Shown here piece by piece: positions 40,900 to 51,630 of a stretch of DNA of 64,000 nucleotides. The position numbers and the translations under genes are program-made. Source of the DNA: RCIO01 sp040880025 (lineage in GTDB: Bacteria; Pseudomonadota; Alphaproteobacteria; Rhizobiales; Rhizobiaceae); contig JBBDJD010000007.1 in assembly GCA_040880025.1 (NCBI GenBank), positions 186,001 through 250,000 of the forward strand. The letters are read 5' to 3'. Within the stretch, counting starts at the first letter, position 1. The number at the start of each line of letters is the position of its first letter. The notes beneath the pieces were generated by a model, which was not told the DNA's origin, searched no databases, and saw nothing but the letters and a program-made list of their open reading frames with translations.

Positions 40900-42020
40900 G
40901 CCTTGCCTCCCTTGCGGGTGGCCGGTTTCTTGCCCCGTGCCCGGGTTTTCTTTCCAGAACCGGTCTTCGAAACGGCAGTCTTGCCGGCCGGGGATTTGGC
41001 GGAGGCCGTCTCTGCCCTGGCCGTCGGCTTGCGCTGCGGTTTCGCCTCCAGCGTGCCGTGCTCCACAACCTGCTTCACGTCGGCCATGATCTCGGGAACG
41101 TCGATTTCGGCTTCGTCGTCGACGCCGAGATAGGCGGCGATCACGCGTGCGTCGGTCTTGACGAAGTCAGCGGAGCCGTCGGAGATCTTCACCCCGTAGT
41201 CGAGCACGACGATGTGGTCCGAGATTTCCATAACCACGCCCATGTCGTGCTCGATCAGAAGCACGGATGCGCCTGTGCCGCGGATGAACTGCAGCAGTTC
41301 GTTGAGCTCGGTCGTCTCGCGCGGGTTGAGGCCGGCGGCGGGCTCGTCGAGGCACAGAAGATGCGGGTCGGTACACATGGCGCGCGCGATCTCGAGGCGC
41401 CGCTGCGCACCATATGGGAGGTCGCCGGCGGGATCGTCGGCGCGGTCGATCAGACGGGTGTGTTCCAGCCAGTAGACGGCCTTGTCGATCGCCTCGCTTT
41501 CGGCCTTGCGGTAGCCCGGCAGGCCCAGAATGCCGCCCAGCGTGAAGCCGGACGCGATCATCAGCGGGTTGTGCTGGGCAATCAGCAGGTTTTCCAGAAC
41601 GGTCATGCCGCCAAACAGTCGAATATTCTGGAACGTGCGGGCGACCCTGGCCTTCTTGGCGATCTCGAAATCGGGCATCCGCTCAAGCAGGAATACCGAA
41701 CCGTCTTCTCCGATGCGCCAGCGAAGGCCGCTCGCGGTGACCGCGTCGACGGCTTCCTGCTGGCGGCCGGGGCCATGACGCATGACGATGCGTCCCTCTG
41801 TCGGCCTGTAGAAGCCGGTCACGCAGTTGAAGACCGTCGTCTTGCCGGCGCCATTGGGCCCGATCAGCGCGGTGATGTCACCGCGACCGACATTGAATGA
41901 GAGGTCGTCGACGGCCACGAGGCCGCCGAAGCGCATGGTCAGATGCTCGACGGTGAGGATGGGGTCGTCTTCCCATCGCTCCTCGGCAGCCACGGGCTTT
42001 TCCTTGAGGGCTGCGTTCAT
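40896..42020 (-). CDS. livG: branched-chain amino acid ABC transporter ATP-binding protein LivG, with basic C-terminal tail
   Basis: 374-residue ATPase with Walker A GPNGAGKTTVFN, the LivG region VARTFQNIRLFGGMTVLENLL and Walker B LLCLDEPAAGLNP. The signature loop reads LPYGAQRRLEIARAM. About 45 residues between Walker A and the Q-loop form an insertion typical of the rhizobial form. The C terminus adds about 50 residues very rich in Lys, Ala, Arg, Ser and Thr (with KKTRARGKKPATRKGGKA), which is not part of the ABC fold. The ATG at 42020 overlaps the livM stop by one base (TGATG). The longer open frame to 42488 is a livM shadow. Confidence 0.9.
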   Translation of the reverse strand: MNAALKEKPVAAEERWEDDPILTVEHLTMRFGGLVAVDDLSFNVGRGDITALIGPNGAGKTTVFNCVTGFYRPTEGRIVMRHGPGRQQEAVDAVTASGLRWRIGEDGSVFLLERMPDFEIAKKARVARTFQNIRLFGGMTVLENLLIAQHNPLMIASGFTLGGILGLPGYRKAESEAIDKAVYWLEHTRLIDRADDPAGDLPYGAQRRLEIARAMCTDPHLLCLDEPAAGLNPRETTELNELLQFIRGTGASVLLIEHDMGVVMEISDHIVVLDYGVKISDGSADFVKTDARVIAAYLGVDDEAEIDVPEIMADVKQVVEHGTLEAKPQRKPTARAETASAKSPAGKTAVSKTGSGKKTRARGKKPATRKGGKA

Positions 42021-43404
42021 CAGTGGCCCTCTCCCTGCGCGAACATGTCGGCGCTGATCTTCTTGCGCTCCCTGAGCACCGCGGAGGGGTTTCTCGTCGT
42101 CACCAGCCCGCGCGGCTTCCACACCATGATACCGACCATGGCGAGGCCGAAGATCAGCATCCGGTACTGAACCGGATCGAACCCGGGTCCGAATATCTGG
42201 CCGAGGAAGCCGATATTGCGCAGCATCTCGATGCCGCCGATCATCACCACGGAGGCAATGACCACCCCTATCTGCGAGCCAAGGCCGCCCAGGACGACAA
42301 TGGCGAGGATGATCGCCGATTCCAGAAAGGTGAAGCTTTCCGGCGAGATGAACCCCTGGCGTGTGGCGAAGAAGGACCCGGCGAAGCCGCCGAACATTGC
42401 GCCGATGGCGAAGGCCGTGAGCTTGGTGTTGGTCGTGTTGATGCCCAGCGAGCGACAGGCGATCTCGTCTTCGCGCAGCGCTTCCCAAGCCCGCCCGACG
42501 GGCAGCTTTCTCAGCCGCAGCGTCACGAAATTGGTGATGATGGCGAGTACGAAGATGATGTAGTAGAGGAAGATGAAGCGGTGAATGGTCGAATATTCGA
42601 GGCCGAAGAAATCCGCGAACCCGCCTTCGCCGCGCGAGAATTCCAGGCCGAACAGCGTCGGCTTCGGAATGCCCGAAATGCCGTCCGGGCCGTTGGTGAA
42701 CTCATACCAGTTGAGCAGCACGATGCGGATCATCTCGCCGAAGGCGAGCGTGACGATGGCCAGGTAGTCGCCACGCAGTCGCAGCACCGGGAAGCCGAGG
42801 ATGATGCCCCAGAGCGCGGCAAGCATGCCTGCCAGAGGCAGCGCCAGCCAGAAGCCGAGGTCGAAATACTGCGCCAGCAGGGCGAAGGAATAGGCGCCGA
42901 CGGCGTAGAAGGCGACGTAGCCCAGATCGAGAAGCCCGGCGAGGCCGACCACGATGTTCAGGCCCCATCCCAGCATGATGTAAGTCATGATCAGGATGGC
43001 GAGGTCGATATATTGCCGCTGCTGGCCGGGGAAGAAGGTGGTGAAAAAGAAGGGCAGCACCACCGCGAAAGCGAACAGCGCGATCCCGAGTGAGCGGCCA
43101 AGGCCCGGAACGCGTAGCGAGGCGCCCGAGATACGCTCCCCGATCGACCGCGTCAGCGGTTTGCGCGCCTTGAATACGAACAGGTTGAGCGCGAGGCGCC
43201 CGCCGAAAACGATCAGGATCGCGGAAATCCAGACGGGCCAGCGATAGGTGATTGCCAGGCCGCCGGGGGCGATGTCGGTCTTGAGCGGCAGGAAGAAGAA
43301 GCCCAACACACCTACGAGGAATGCGGCGATTGCGGCGTCTTTCACCGAGTCGACGAACATCTTCTGCGACATGGCGGGGCCAGCGGTCGTTGCAGTCACG
43401 GCCA

Positions 43405-43405
<1 letters not shown>
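42020..43405 (-). CDS. livM: branched-chain amino acid ABC transporter permease LivM
   Basis: 461-residue permease with an extended N terminus (about 130 residues with three helices) before the canonical core. The core begins QRQYIDLAILIMTYIMLGWGLNIVVGLAGLLDLG and includes FPVLRLRGDYLAIVTLAFGEMIR and the EAA-like loop GRAWEALREDEIACRSLGINTTNTK. It pairs with LivH to form the transmembrane channel. Its start touches the livH stop and its end overlaps livG by one base, so translation is coupled. Confidence 0.92.
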
Positions 43406-44334
<929 letters not shown>

Positions 44335-44615
44335 TTTCCCGAACTCCAGGGTGCTGCGCCGGCCGGCGTGCCCCGTCTTTTGGTTCCCCTCATCCCAGAT
44401 TTTCGCTCGCCGGCGGCACTGTTTTTAAGCACCGGCTGCCGGGATTTCCGATCAGGATGCGATGGACGCTACCATCGGCCATACGCAATGTCATTGTCCT
44501 ATCTCGACCTCTCAAAGCTCTGAGCGCAAGATTATCGCGTTCCCATGGTGTACTTCCGTTGATATTTGCGCATTCGAGACACCGGCTTTTTGCCGCGCGG
44601 AAAGGCGATCCGACC

Positions 44616-45617
44616 TCATTTGACGACAAATCCGTGAGCGAACGGATCGCGGTCATCGATGATGATCGTATTCAGTCCTGTCATTCGCGCCCAGCCGGCA
44701 ATGGAAGGCACGATGGCCACGCGGCCGGCCACTTCGGTTTGCTTCTCGACCCTGCCGTGAAACAGCGATCCGATGATGGATTCGTGTTTGAAATTATCTC
44801 CGACGGACAGGTTCCCGCTGGCGTGAAGCTGAGCCATGCGCGCCGAGGTGCCGGTGCCGCAGGGCGAGCGGTCGATCGCCTTGTCGCCGTAGAAGACGGC
44901 GTTGCGCGCATCGGCTCCGTCTACGGTCGGGGCGCCGGTCCACAGAATGTGCGAGACGCCGGCAATTGCCGGGTTTTCCGGATGGGTAATCTCGTAAGCT
45001 TCGTTGAGGCGCTGGCGGACGACCGGGCTCCAGGCGATCAGCTCAGCGGCTGAATAATCGGCCATGTCGCGGAAGTTCTTCTGCGGATCGACGATGGCGT
45101 AGAAATTGCCGCCATAGGCGACGTCGACGGTCAGCCTGCCCAGCGCCGGACATTCGACCTCGAGTCTTTCGGAATGCAGGAAGGAGGGGACATTGGTGAT
45201 GCGCACCTCTTCGACATATTCGCCTTCCTGCCGGTATTCCGCGACGACGATCCCGGCTGGCGTGTCGAGCCGCAAGACACCAGGCGTTTTCGGCCGCACC
45301 AGCCCCTGCTCGATGGCGAAGGTCACGGTGCCGATGGTTCCGTGACCGCACATGGGCAGGCAACCGGAGGTTTCGATGAACAAGATGGCGACGTCGCAAT
45401 CGTCGCGCGTCGGCGGGTAGAGGAAGGAGCCCGACATCATGTCGTGGCCGCGCGGCTCGAACATCAGGCCGGTGCGTATCCAGTCGAATTCGGCAAGGAA
45501 GTGCGCCCGTCGCTCCATCATGGTCACGCCGTCGAGCAGCGGCGCACCGCCGGCGACCAGGCGGACCGGATTTCCGCAGGTGTGGCCGTCGATGCAGAAG
45601 AAGGTGTGGCGCGCCAT
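44616..45617 (-). CDS. hypRE: 4-hydroxyproline 2-epimerase (proline racemase family)
   Basis: 333-residue cofactor-free racemase. Both catalytic cysteines are present: C90 in LPMCGHGTIG and C253 in RSPCGTGTSARMA, giving the 4-hydroxyproline epimerase type (C-C) rather than the dehydratase type with a threonine. It converts trans-4-hydroxy-L-proline to cis-4-hydroxy-D-proline, the first step of bacterial hydroxyproline degradation. It lies seven bases from the FAD dehydrogenase gene, the next enzyme, in one operon. Confidence 0.9.
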   Translation of the reverse strand: MARHTFFCIDGHTCGNPVRLVAGGAPLLDGVTMMERRAHFLAEFDWIRTGLMFEPRGHDMMSGSFLYPPTRDDCDVAILFIETSGCLPMCGHGTIGTVTFAIEQGLVRPKTPGVLRLDTPAGIVVAEYRQEGEYVEEVRITNVPSFLHSERLEVECPALGRLTVDVAYGGNFYAIVDPQKNFRDMADYSAAELIAWSPVVRQRLNEAYEITHPENPAIAGVSHILWTGAPTVDGADARNAVFYGDKAIDRSPCGTGTSARMAQLHASGNLSVGDNFKHESIIGSLFHGRVEKQTEVAGRVAIVPSIAGWARMTGLNTIIIDDRDPFAHGFVVK

Positions 45618-45624
45618 CGTGACC

Positions 45625-46875
45625 TCAGAACCGCGCGGCGGAGTAGGGCGCCAGCGAGACCGGCGCCTTCTGCCCCAGAATGAGGTCGCTGATCAAGCGG
45701 CCAGTGGCTGCTGCCTGGGTGAGGCCGAGATGGCCGTGGCCAAAGGCGTAGAACACGCCCGGGCGGCTCGCTGGGCCGATGACAGGGAGCGAGTCGGGCA
45801 GGGACGGGCGATGGCCCATCCATTCGCGGCCGCCGCCGGTGTCGAGGCCGGGCAGGAAATCGGCGGCTTTCTTCAGCATTGCCCTGGAACGGGCGAAATT
45901 GGGCGGGCGCTTCAGACCGCCGAACTCGACCGCGCCGCCGACGCGCAGGCCGGTCGTCAGCGGAGTGATGACGAAGCCGTGGCCGGAAAAGACAAGCTGG
46001 CGCTTCACGTCGAAGGCATCCACCGGCAGCGTGGTGTTGTAACCGCGCTCCGCCTCCAGCGGAATATTGTCGCCCGCCATCGCCGCCAGCTGGTGCGACC
46101 ATGCGCCGGCCGCGATTACAACCGTGGAAGCGCGGTGTGCGGCGCCGTTCGCCAGGCGGAGGCGGAAGTCGTCGCCATCGCGGTGGACCGTTTGCACGGT
46201 ATCCGCGAGATGCTTCGCTCCAAGGCTTTCAGCGTACCGCCAGACCGCGCGGCCAAGATCGGCGGGGTCGGATACCGTCTTCCAGCCAGGCACGAAGGTG
46301 GCGCGCGCGAAGCGCGGCGACAGGCCGGGCTGATACTGCGCAATCTCCTCCTGTTTCAGATGATGCACTTCGATGCCGGCGCGTTCGCGTGCGGCCCAGC
46401 CTGGCATGGAAGCGCGGTGTTCGGCCTCGCTCTCGTAAAGTTCGAGGCAGCCGTCTTCGCGCAGCATGGATCGCGTGCCCGAGGCCTCCATCAAGCCCAT
46501 CCATTCGGCCTCGGCGAGCTTCATGAGTTCGACCTGGGCCTCGACTGCCCGGTCGTAATTCGCGGCACTGCCGGCGCGCCAGAAGCGGTAGAGCCAGGGC
46601 AGCAGTTTCGGCAAATAGGCGGGGGGGATCGCCAGCGGCCCGAGCGGGTCCATCAGCCAGCGCGGCACCTGCCGGATCATGCCTTCATGGGCCATGGGGA
46701 TGACTTCGGTGAAGGCAAGCGCCGCGGCGTTGCCGGCGCTCGTCTCGGCACAGATACCCGTCCGGTCAATTACCGTGACCTCGCGGCCGGCCTCGGCGAG
46801 GCGCGCGGCGATACAGACGCCGACGATGCCCGCGCCGACGATGGTGACGTCATTCTTCGATCTGGACTCCGACAT
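45625..46875 (-). CDS. hypO: FAD-dependent D-amino acid / cis-4-hydroxy-D-proline dehydrogenase
   Basis: 416-residue DAO-type flavoprotein. The N-terminal dinucleotide fold is VTIVGAGIVGVCIAARLAEAGREVTVID, and the C-terminal part has GHRPSLPDSLPVIGPASRPG and AFGHGHLGLTQAAATG, typical of DadA-like enzymes. Placed between the hydroxyproline epimerase and the DapA-like deaminase, it should oxidise cis-4-hydroxy-D-proline to a pyrroline carboxylate. A general D-amino-acid dehydrogenase is the alternative. Confidence 0.85.
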   Translation of the reverse strand: MSESRSKNDVTIVGAGIVGVCIAARLAEAGREVTVIDRTGICAETSAGNAAALAFTEVIPMAHEGMIRQVPRWLMDPLGPLAIPPAYLPKLLPWLYRFWRAGSAANYDRAVEAQVELMKLAEAEWMGLMEASGTRSMLREDGCLELYESEAEHRASMPGWAARERAGIEVHHLKQEEIAQYQPGLSPRFARATFVPGWKTVSDPADLGRAVWRYAESLGAKHLADTVQTVHRDGDDFRLRLANGAAHRASTVVIAAGAWSHQLAAMAGDNIPLEAERGYNTTLPVDAFDVKRQLVFSGHGFVITPLTTGLRVGGAVEFGGLKRPPNFARSRAMLKKAADFLPGLDTGGGREWMGHRPSLPDSLPVIGPASRPGVFYAFGHGHLGLTQAAATGRLISDLILGQKAPVSLAPYSAARF

Positions 46876-46909
46876 CCTGATTATCCGGCCCCGCGAGGCA
46901 ATTCGTCGA

Positions 46910-47803
46910 TCAGACCGCCGGCAGGACCGGCCGTTTCGCCAACGCGTCCAGAACCGTCTTCTCCACCGCCTTGCGCCGGTCGCCTTCCAGCGGCAGCCGC
47001 GGCAGGCGCACGCGGTCGTTGGAACCGATGGCGTGGACCTCCGCCAGTTTGATGTTCTGGACCAGATAGGTCGAGACGTCGAGGTCGAGCAGCGGGCGGA
47101 ACCAGCGGTAAATCGTCAGCGCCTCGGTCTGGCGGCCAGCCTGCATCAGTTTCCAGATCGCGACAGTCTCCTTCGGAAACGCGGTGACCAGTCCGGCGAC
47201 CCAGCCGACAGCGCCGGCCGCCAGCGCCTCGAACGCCAGATTGTCGACGCCCGTCAGCACGTCGAAGCGGTCTCCGAATGCGTTGATGATCTCGGTTGTG
47301 CGGCGGATATCGTCGCAGGATTCCTTGACCGCCACGAAGAGCGGATCGGCGGCCAATTCCGCCATGATGTCGACGGTCACGTCGACGCGGTAGGCGACGC
47401 GGTTGGAATAGATCATCACCGGAAGGCCACCCGCGGAAGCGATGGCCTTGAGTGTGGTGACCGTTTCCTTTGGGTTGGTGTGGTAGATGGGGCTTGGCAC
47501 GATCATCAGCCCGTCCGCGCCTGCGGCCGCCGCTTGTTTCGCCAGCGCGGCGCCGTCCCGCGTCGCGGCTTCGTTGACGGTCATCAGAACCGGTCTGCCG
47601 CCAGCTGCCTTCCGTGCCGAGGCCAGCACTTCCAGCTTTTCGTCGCGGGACAGCATCGGCCCTTCGCCGAGCGAACCGCAGACGATCAGCCCGTCACAGC
47701 CGGCGTCGATCAACAGGCTGAAGCAGCGCTCCATCTCGGCATGGTCGAGGCGATCATCCTCGGTAAATTTCGTCGTGACAGCGGGAAGGACACCGGACCA
47801 CAT
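46910..47803 (-). CDS. hypD: DapA-family lyase, probable pyrroline-4-hydroxy-2-carboxylate deaminase
   Basis: 297-residue class I aldolase of the dihydrodipicolinate-synthase fold. The Schiff-base lysine is K160 in LFVAVKESCDD and the helper tyrosine Y132 is in MIYSNRV; the substrate loop is GSLGEG at 43-48. By context it deaminates and dehydrates pyrroline-4-hydroxy-2-carboxylate to 2-oxoglutarate semialdehyde. It is the first gene of the operon, 34 bases before the dehydrogenase, and is divergent from the GntR gene. Confidence 0.85.
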   Translation of the reverse strand: MWSGVLPAVTTKFTEDDRLDHAEMERCFSLLIDAGCDGLIVCGSLGEGPMLSRDEKLEVLASARKAAGGRPVLMTVNEAATRDGAALAKQAAAAGADGLMIVPSPIYHTNPKETVTTLKAIASAGGLPVMIYSNRVAYRVDVTVDIMAELAADPLFVAVKESCDDIRRTTEIINAFGDRFDVLTGVDNLAFEALAAGAVGWVAGLVTAFPKETVAIWKLMQAGRQTEALTIYRWFRPLLDLDVSTYLVQNIKLAEVHAIGSNDRVRLPRLPLEGDRRKAVEKTVLDALAKRPVLPAV

Positions 47804-47819
47804 AAAGCACTCCCAGTTT

Positions 47820-47896
47820 TGATATGCACGTGATATATCAGCAACCCAGACGGAGTGTCAATGCCAGCCGGGCTGTGATATATTTTCTGTATATCA
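47820..47896. promoter_or_regulatory. candidate GntR operators in the hydroxyproline divergent region
   Basis: Within the 102-base divergent region lie a perfect 10-base palindrome tgatatatca at 47831-47840 and a second inverted pair, tgatata at 47876-47882 and tatatca at 47890-47896. A further tgatat is at 47820-47825. All share one half-site, as expected for a dimeric regulator. Confidence 0.65.
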
Positions 47897-47905
47897 GAGG
47901 ATTCG

Positions 47906-48568
47906 ATGAATTCATCGGTGCAGACGATCGAGATCGAGGAGCCCGCCACGGCGCGCGCCTATCGCGCCTTGGAGCGGATGATCGTTACGCTGGAGCTGGC
48001 GCCCGGCGGCGTGGCCACCGAAGGCGCGCTGATCGAGCGCGTCGGGCTTGGCCGCACGCCTGTGCGCGAGGCGATCCAGCGGTTGGCCTGGGAAGGGCTG
48101 ATTGAGATCCGGCCGCGGGCGGGACTTGGCATCGCTCCTCTGCACGCGGCGGACTGGGTGAAGGTAATCGATACGCGGCGCGGCGCGGAAATGGTGCTCG
48201 CCCGTTCAGCCGCCCGCTTCGCCACGCACGAGGCAGCGGAACTGTTCCGCGATGCGGCGCTGCTGATGCAGAAGGCGGTGATTACCGGCAACGTGATCGC
48301 CTTCCTGGAGGCCGACAAAGCGCTCGACACTGCCATGTCACTGGCGGCCGACAATCATTTCGCGTCTCGTCTCGTGGCGCCGCTGCAAACGCACAGCCGG
48401 CGTTTCTGGTTTCGCTACCAGAGCGATACGGGTCTCGCGGATGCCGCAGAACGGCATCTCGGCATCATCAGGGCGGTCACCGAGGGAGATGTCGCCGGCG
48501 CGGAGACCGCCACCGGCGAACTGATGGATTTGCTGCGCGCCAACGCGGAAGCCGTCGCGCGGGGCTGA
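47906..48568 (+). CDS. GntR-family (FadR-type) transcriptional regulator
   Basis: 220-residue regulator. The winged HTH is ATEGALIERVGLGRTPVREAIQRLAWEGLIEIRPRAG (residues about 35-72) and the C-terminal helical FCD effector domain carries histidines and acidic residues for metal-linked ligand binding (ADNHFASRL, ERHLGIIRAV). It is divergent from the hydroxyproline operon and the probable hydroxyproline-responsive repressor. The TGATATATCA sites lie between them. Confidence 0.9.
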   Translation: MNSSVQTIEIEEPATARAYRALERMIVTLELAPGGVATEGALIERVGLGRTPVREAIQRLAWEGLIEIRPRAGLGIAPLHAADWVKVIDTRRGAEMVLARSAARFATHEAAELFRDAALLMQKAVITGNVIAFLEADKALDTAMSLAADNHFASRLVAPLQTHSRRFWFRYQSDTGLADAAERHLGIIRAVTEGDVAGAETATGELMDLLRANAEAVARG

Positions 48569-48570
48569 TA

Positions 48571-48894
48571 TTAGGCCGCAGCGTCTGTTATCGGCGCGCT
48601 GTTGTCCCATCCCTCGCCGTAAAAGACGATGCAGGACATGCCCTGCGTGTCAGTGGCGACGATTGTCCAGCTGCCACGGTCGGAGACAAAAACCTCCACG
48701 ACCGTGTCGGGATCGACGACGCCGACGGCCTGCTGTTTTTCGAGATACTGCATGCCAAGCGATGCGACCACGTCGCTTCGCGCGCCGCATGCGGGATTCT
48801 GCGGCGCGGATTGGGTTTGGGCCGGGTAAGACGTGATGACGAAAGGCGTTGCAAGTACAGCCAATGCTCCAGCTGAGGAAGCGAGCAATTTCAT
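48571..48894 (-). CDS. small secreted protein of unknown function
   Basis: 107-residue protein with a signal peptide (KLLASSAGALAVLATPFVI). The mature part has two cysteines (ACGARSDVV and GMSCIVFYG) that could form a disulfide. I do not recognise a family. GAGGAG seven bases upstream fixes the ATG at 48894; the longer frame to 48948 is rejected. An exact EcfG-type promoter (GGAAC-N16-CGTT) lies at 48968-48992, so it is probably a stress-induced envelope protein. It converges on the GntR gene, ending two bases from it. Confidence 0.75.
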   Translation of the reverse strand: MKLLASSAGALAVLATPFVITSYPAQTQSAPQNPACGARSDVVASLGMQYLEKQQAVGVVDPDTVVEVFVSDRGSWTIVATDTQGMSCIVFYGEGWDNSAPITDAAA

Positions 48895-48967
48895 CTGACT
48901 ACTCCTCTCACGCAGGGCGGCCGGCGGAACTTTCCCAGCGCTGCCCATACATCTTCGATGCAGCGGG

Positions 48968-48992
48968 AACGCGGGCGGAACGGGCCGGTTCC
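48968..48992 (-). promoter_or_regulatory. EcfG-type promoter candidate for the small secreted protein
   Basis: On the minus strand GGAAC (48992-48988), a 16-base spacer, then CGTT (48971-48968). The CGTT lies 73 bases upstream of the ATG at 48894. Confidence 0.6.
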
Positions 48993-49037
48993 ATCACGTT
49001 CGCGTTTCAGCCTGTGACGGGCACTCGCGACCAACGG

Positions 49038-49064
49038 AAAGGCCGGCGCATGCGCCGGCCTTTT
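49038..49064. terminator. terminator-like palindrome after mmsA
   Basis: A perfect 26-base palindrome (aaaggccggcgca / tgcgccggccttt) ends in T bases on the plus strand. It lies 29 bases downstream of the mmsA stop and probably serves that gene. Confidence 0.75.
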
Positions 49065-49092
49065 TCGCGTTTCGTCGCACTGAATGCAGGTC

Positions 49093-50589
<1,497 letters not shown>

Positions 50590-50705
50590 GAATTCGCTCC
50601 CTGAATATCGTTGCCCGCATTCTCAATCTTCACAGGTGCGAATGCAACGCGAGCGTGAACGCAGCCGATGTGCAAGAATTGATGCGCGGACGGCAATGTG
50701 CATGA

Positions 50706-50716
50706 TTTGGCGCAAA
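50706..50716. promoter_or_regulatory. candidate LysR binding site between mmsA and its divergent regulator
   Basis: tttggcgcaaa (TTTG-N3-CAAA) lies 33 bases upstream of the LysR start; ATTG-N12-CAAT is just before it (about 50678-50697). Both are short inverted repeats of the LysR T-N11-A type. Confidence 0.35.
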
Positions 50717-50748
50717 TGCTATGTATGGCTCGTCCATGGGAGGCGGGA

Positions 50749-51630
50749 ATGAGCTGGGATGACGTGCGCATATTCCTCGCGGTCGCCCGCGCCGGTCAAA
50801 TTCTGGGCGCGGCGCGGCGGCTGGGCCTGAATCACGCCACGGTGTCGCGGCGGGTGGCCGCACTCGAGGAAGCGCTTGGCGCGAAACTGTTCCAGCGGCT
50901 GACGACGGGCACGGAGCTGACGGCTGCCGGCCAGCGTTTTCTGCCGGTGGCGGAGCGCATGGAAACGGACATGATCGCGGCGCGCGCCGATCTCGCCAGC
51001 GAGGGCGACGAGATCGCGGGCGCGGTGCGGATCGGCGCGCCGGACGGGTTCGGCGTTGCGTTCCTTGCCCCGAGGCTTGGAGAGCTGACGGCGCGGCATC
51101 GCGAACTCGCCATACAGCTGGTGCCTGTGCCGCGCTCGTTCTCACTGTCGCGGCGCGAGGCCGATATCGCCATCACGGTGGAACGTCCGGCGGAGGGTCG
51201 CCTGGTAGCTGGCAAGCTGGTCGACTATTCGCTCGGGCTCTACGCCTCCCGCGACTATGTAGAGCGCTTCGGGAATCCCGCGTCTCCAGGCGATCTCGCC
51301 AGGCATCGGCTGATCGGTTACGTACCCGACCTGATCATCAACCCATCGCTCGACTATGCAGCCGAGTTCTGGCGCGGCTGGGAAACGAATTACGCGATCT
51401 CGTCGGCGCTCGGTCAGGTGGAGGCCGTTCGCTCAGGCGCCGGCATCGGCATATTGCACAGCTTCATCGCCCGCTCGGTGGCGGAACTGGTCCCGGTCCA
51501 GGCAGCGCCGCCGATCCGGCGCGCCTACTGGCTCGTCTATCATGAATCGGTGCGGCCGATGCGCCGCATCCAGGCCGTCAGCGCCTTCATCGCGGAACTG
51601 GTGGAGAAGGAGCGCGGGCTGTTTCTCTAG
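50749..51630 (+). CDS. LysR-family transcriptional regulator
   Basis: 293-residue LysR protein. The HTH is visible in VRIFLAVARAGQILGAARRLGLNHATVSRRVAALEEALG (two parts). GGAGG five bases upstream supports the ATG at 50749; the frame also opens at 50698. It is divergent from mmsA and probably controls it. Its stop overlaps the end of the convergent acyl-CoA synthetase by four bases. Confidence 0.88.
   Translation: MSWDDVRIFLAVARAGQILGAARRLGLNHATVSRRVAALEEALGAKLFQRLTTGTELTAAGQRFLPVAERMETDMIAARADLASEGDEIAGAVRIGAPDGFGVAFLAPRLGELTARHRELAIQLVPVPRSFSLSRREADIAITVERPAEGRLVAGKLVDYSLGLYASRDYVERFGNPASPGDLARHRLIGYVPDLIINPSLDYAAEFWRGWETNYAISSALGQVEAVRSGAGIGILHSFIARSVAELVPVQAAPPIRRAYWLVYHESVRPMRRIQAVSAFIAELVEKERGLFL

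Noticed and set aside
44335..44615. A small minus-strand frame upstream of livH (44390-44656)
   Set aside because: It overlaps the end of hypRE, has no homology that I recognise and no ribosome site; the region more likely holds the liv promoter.
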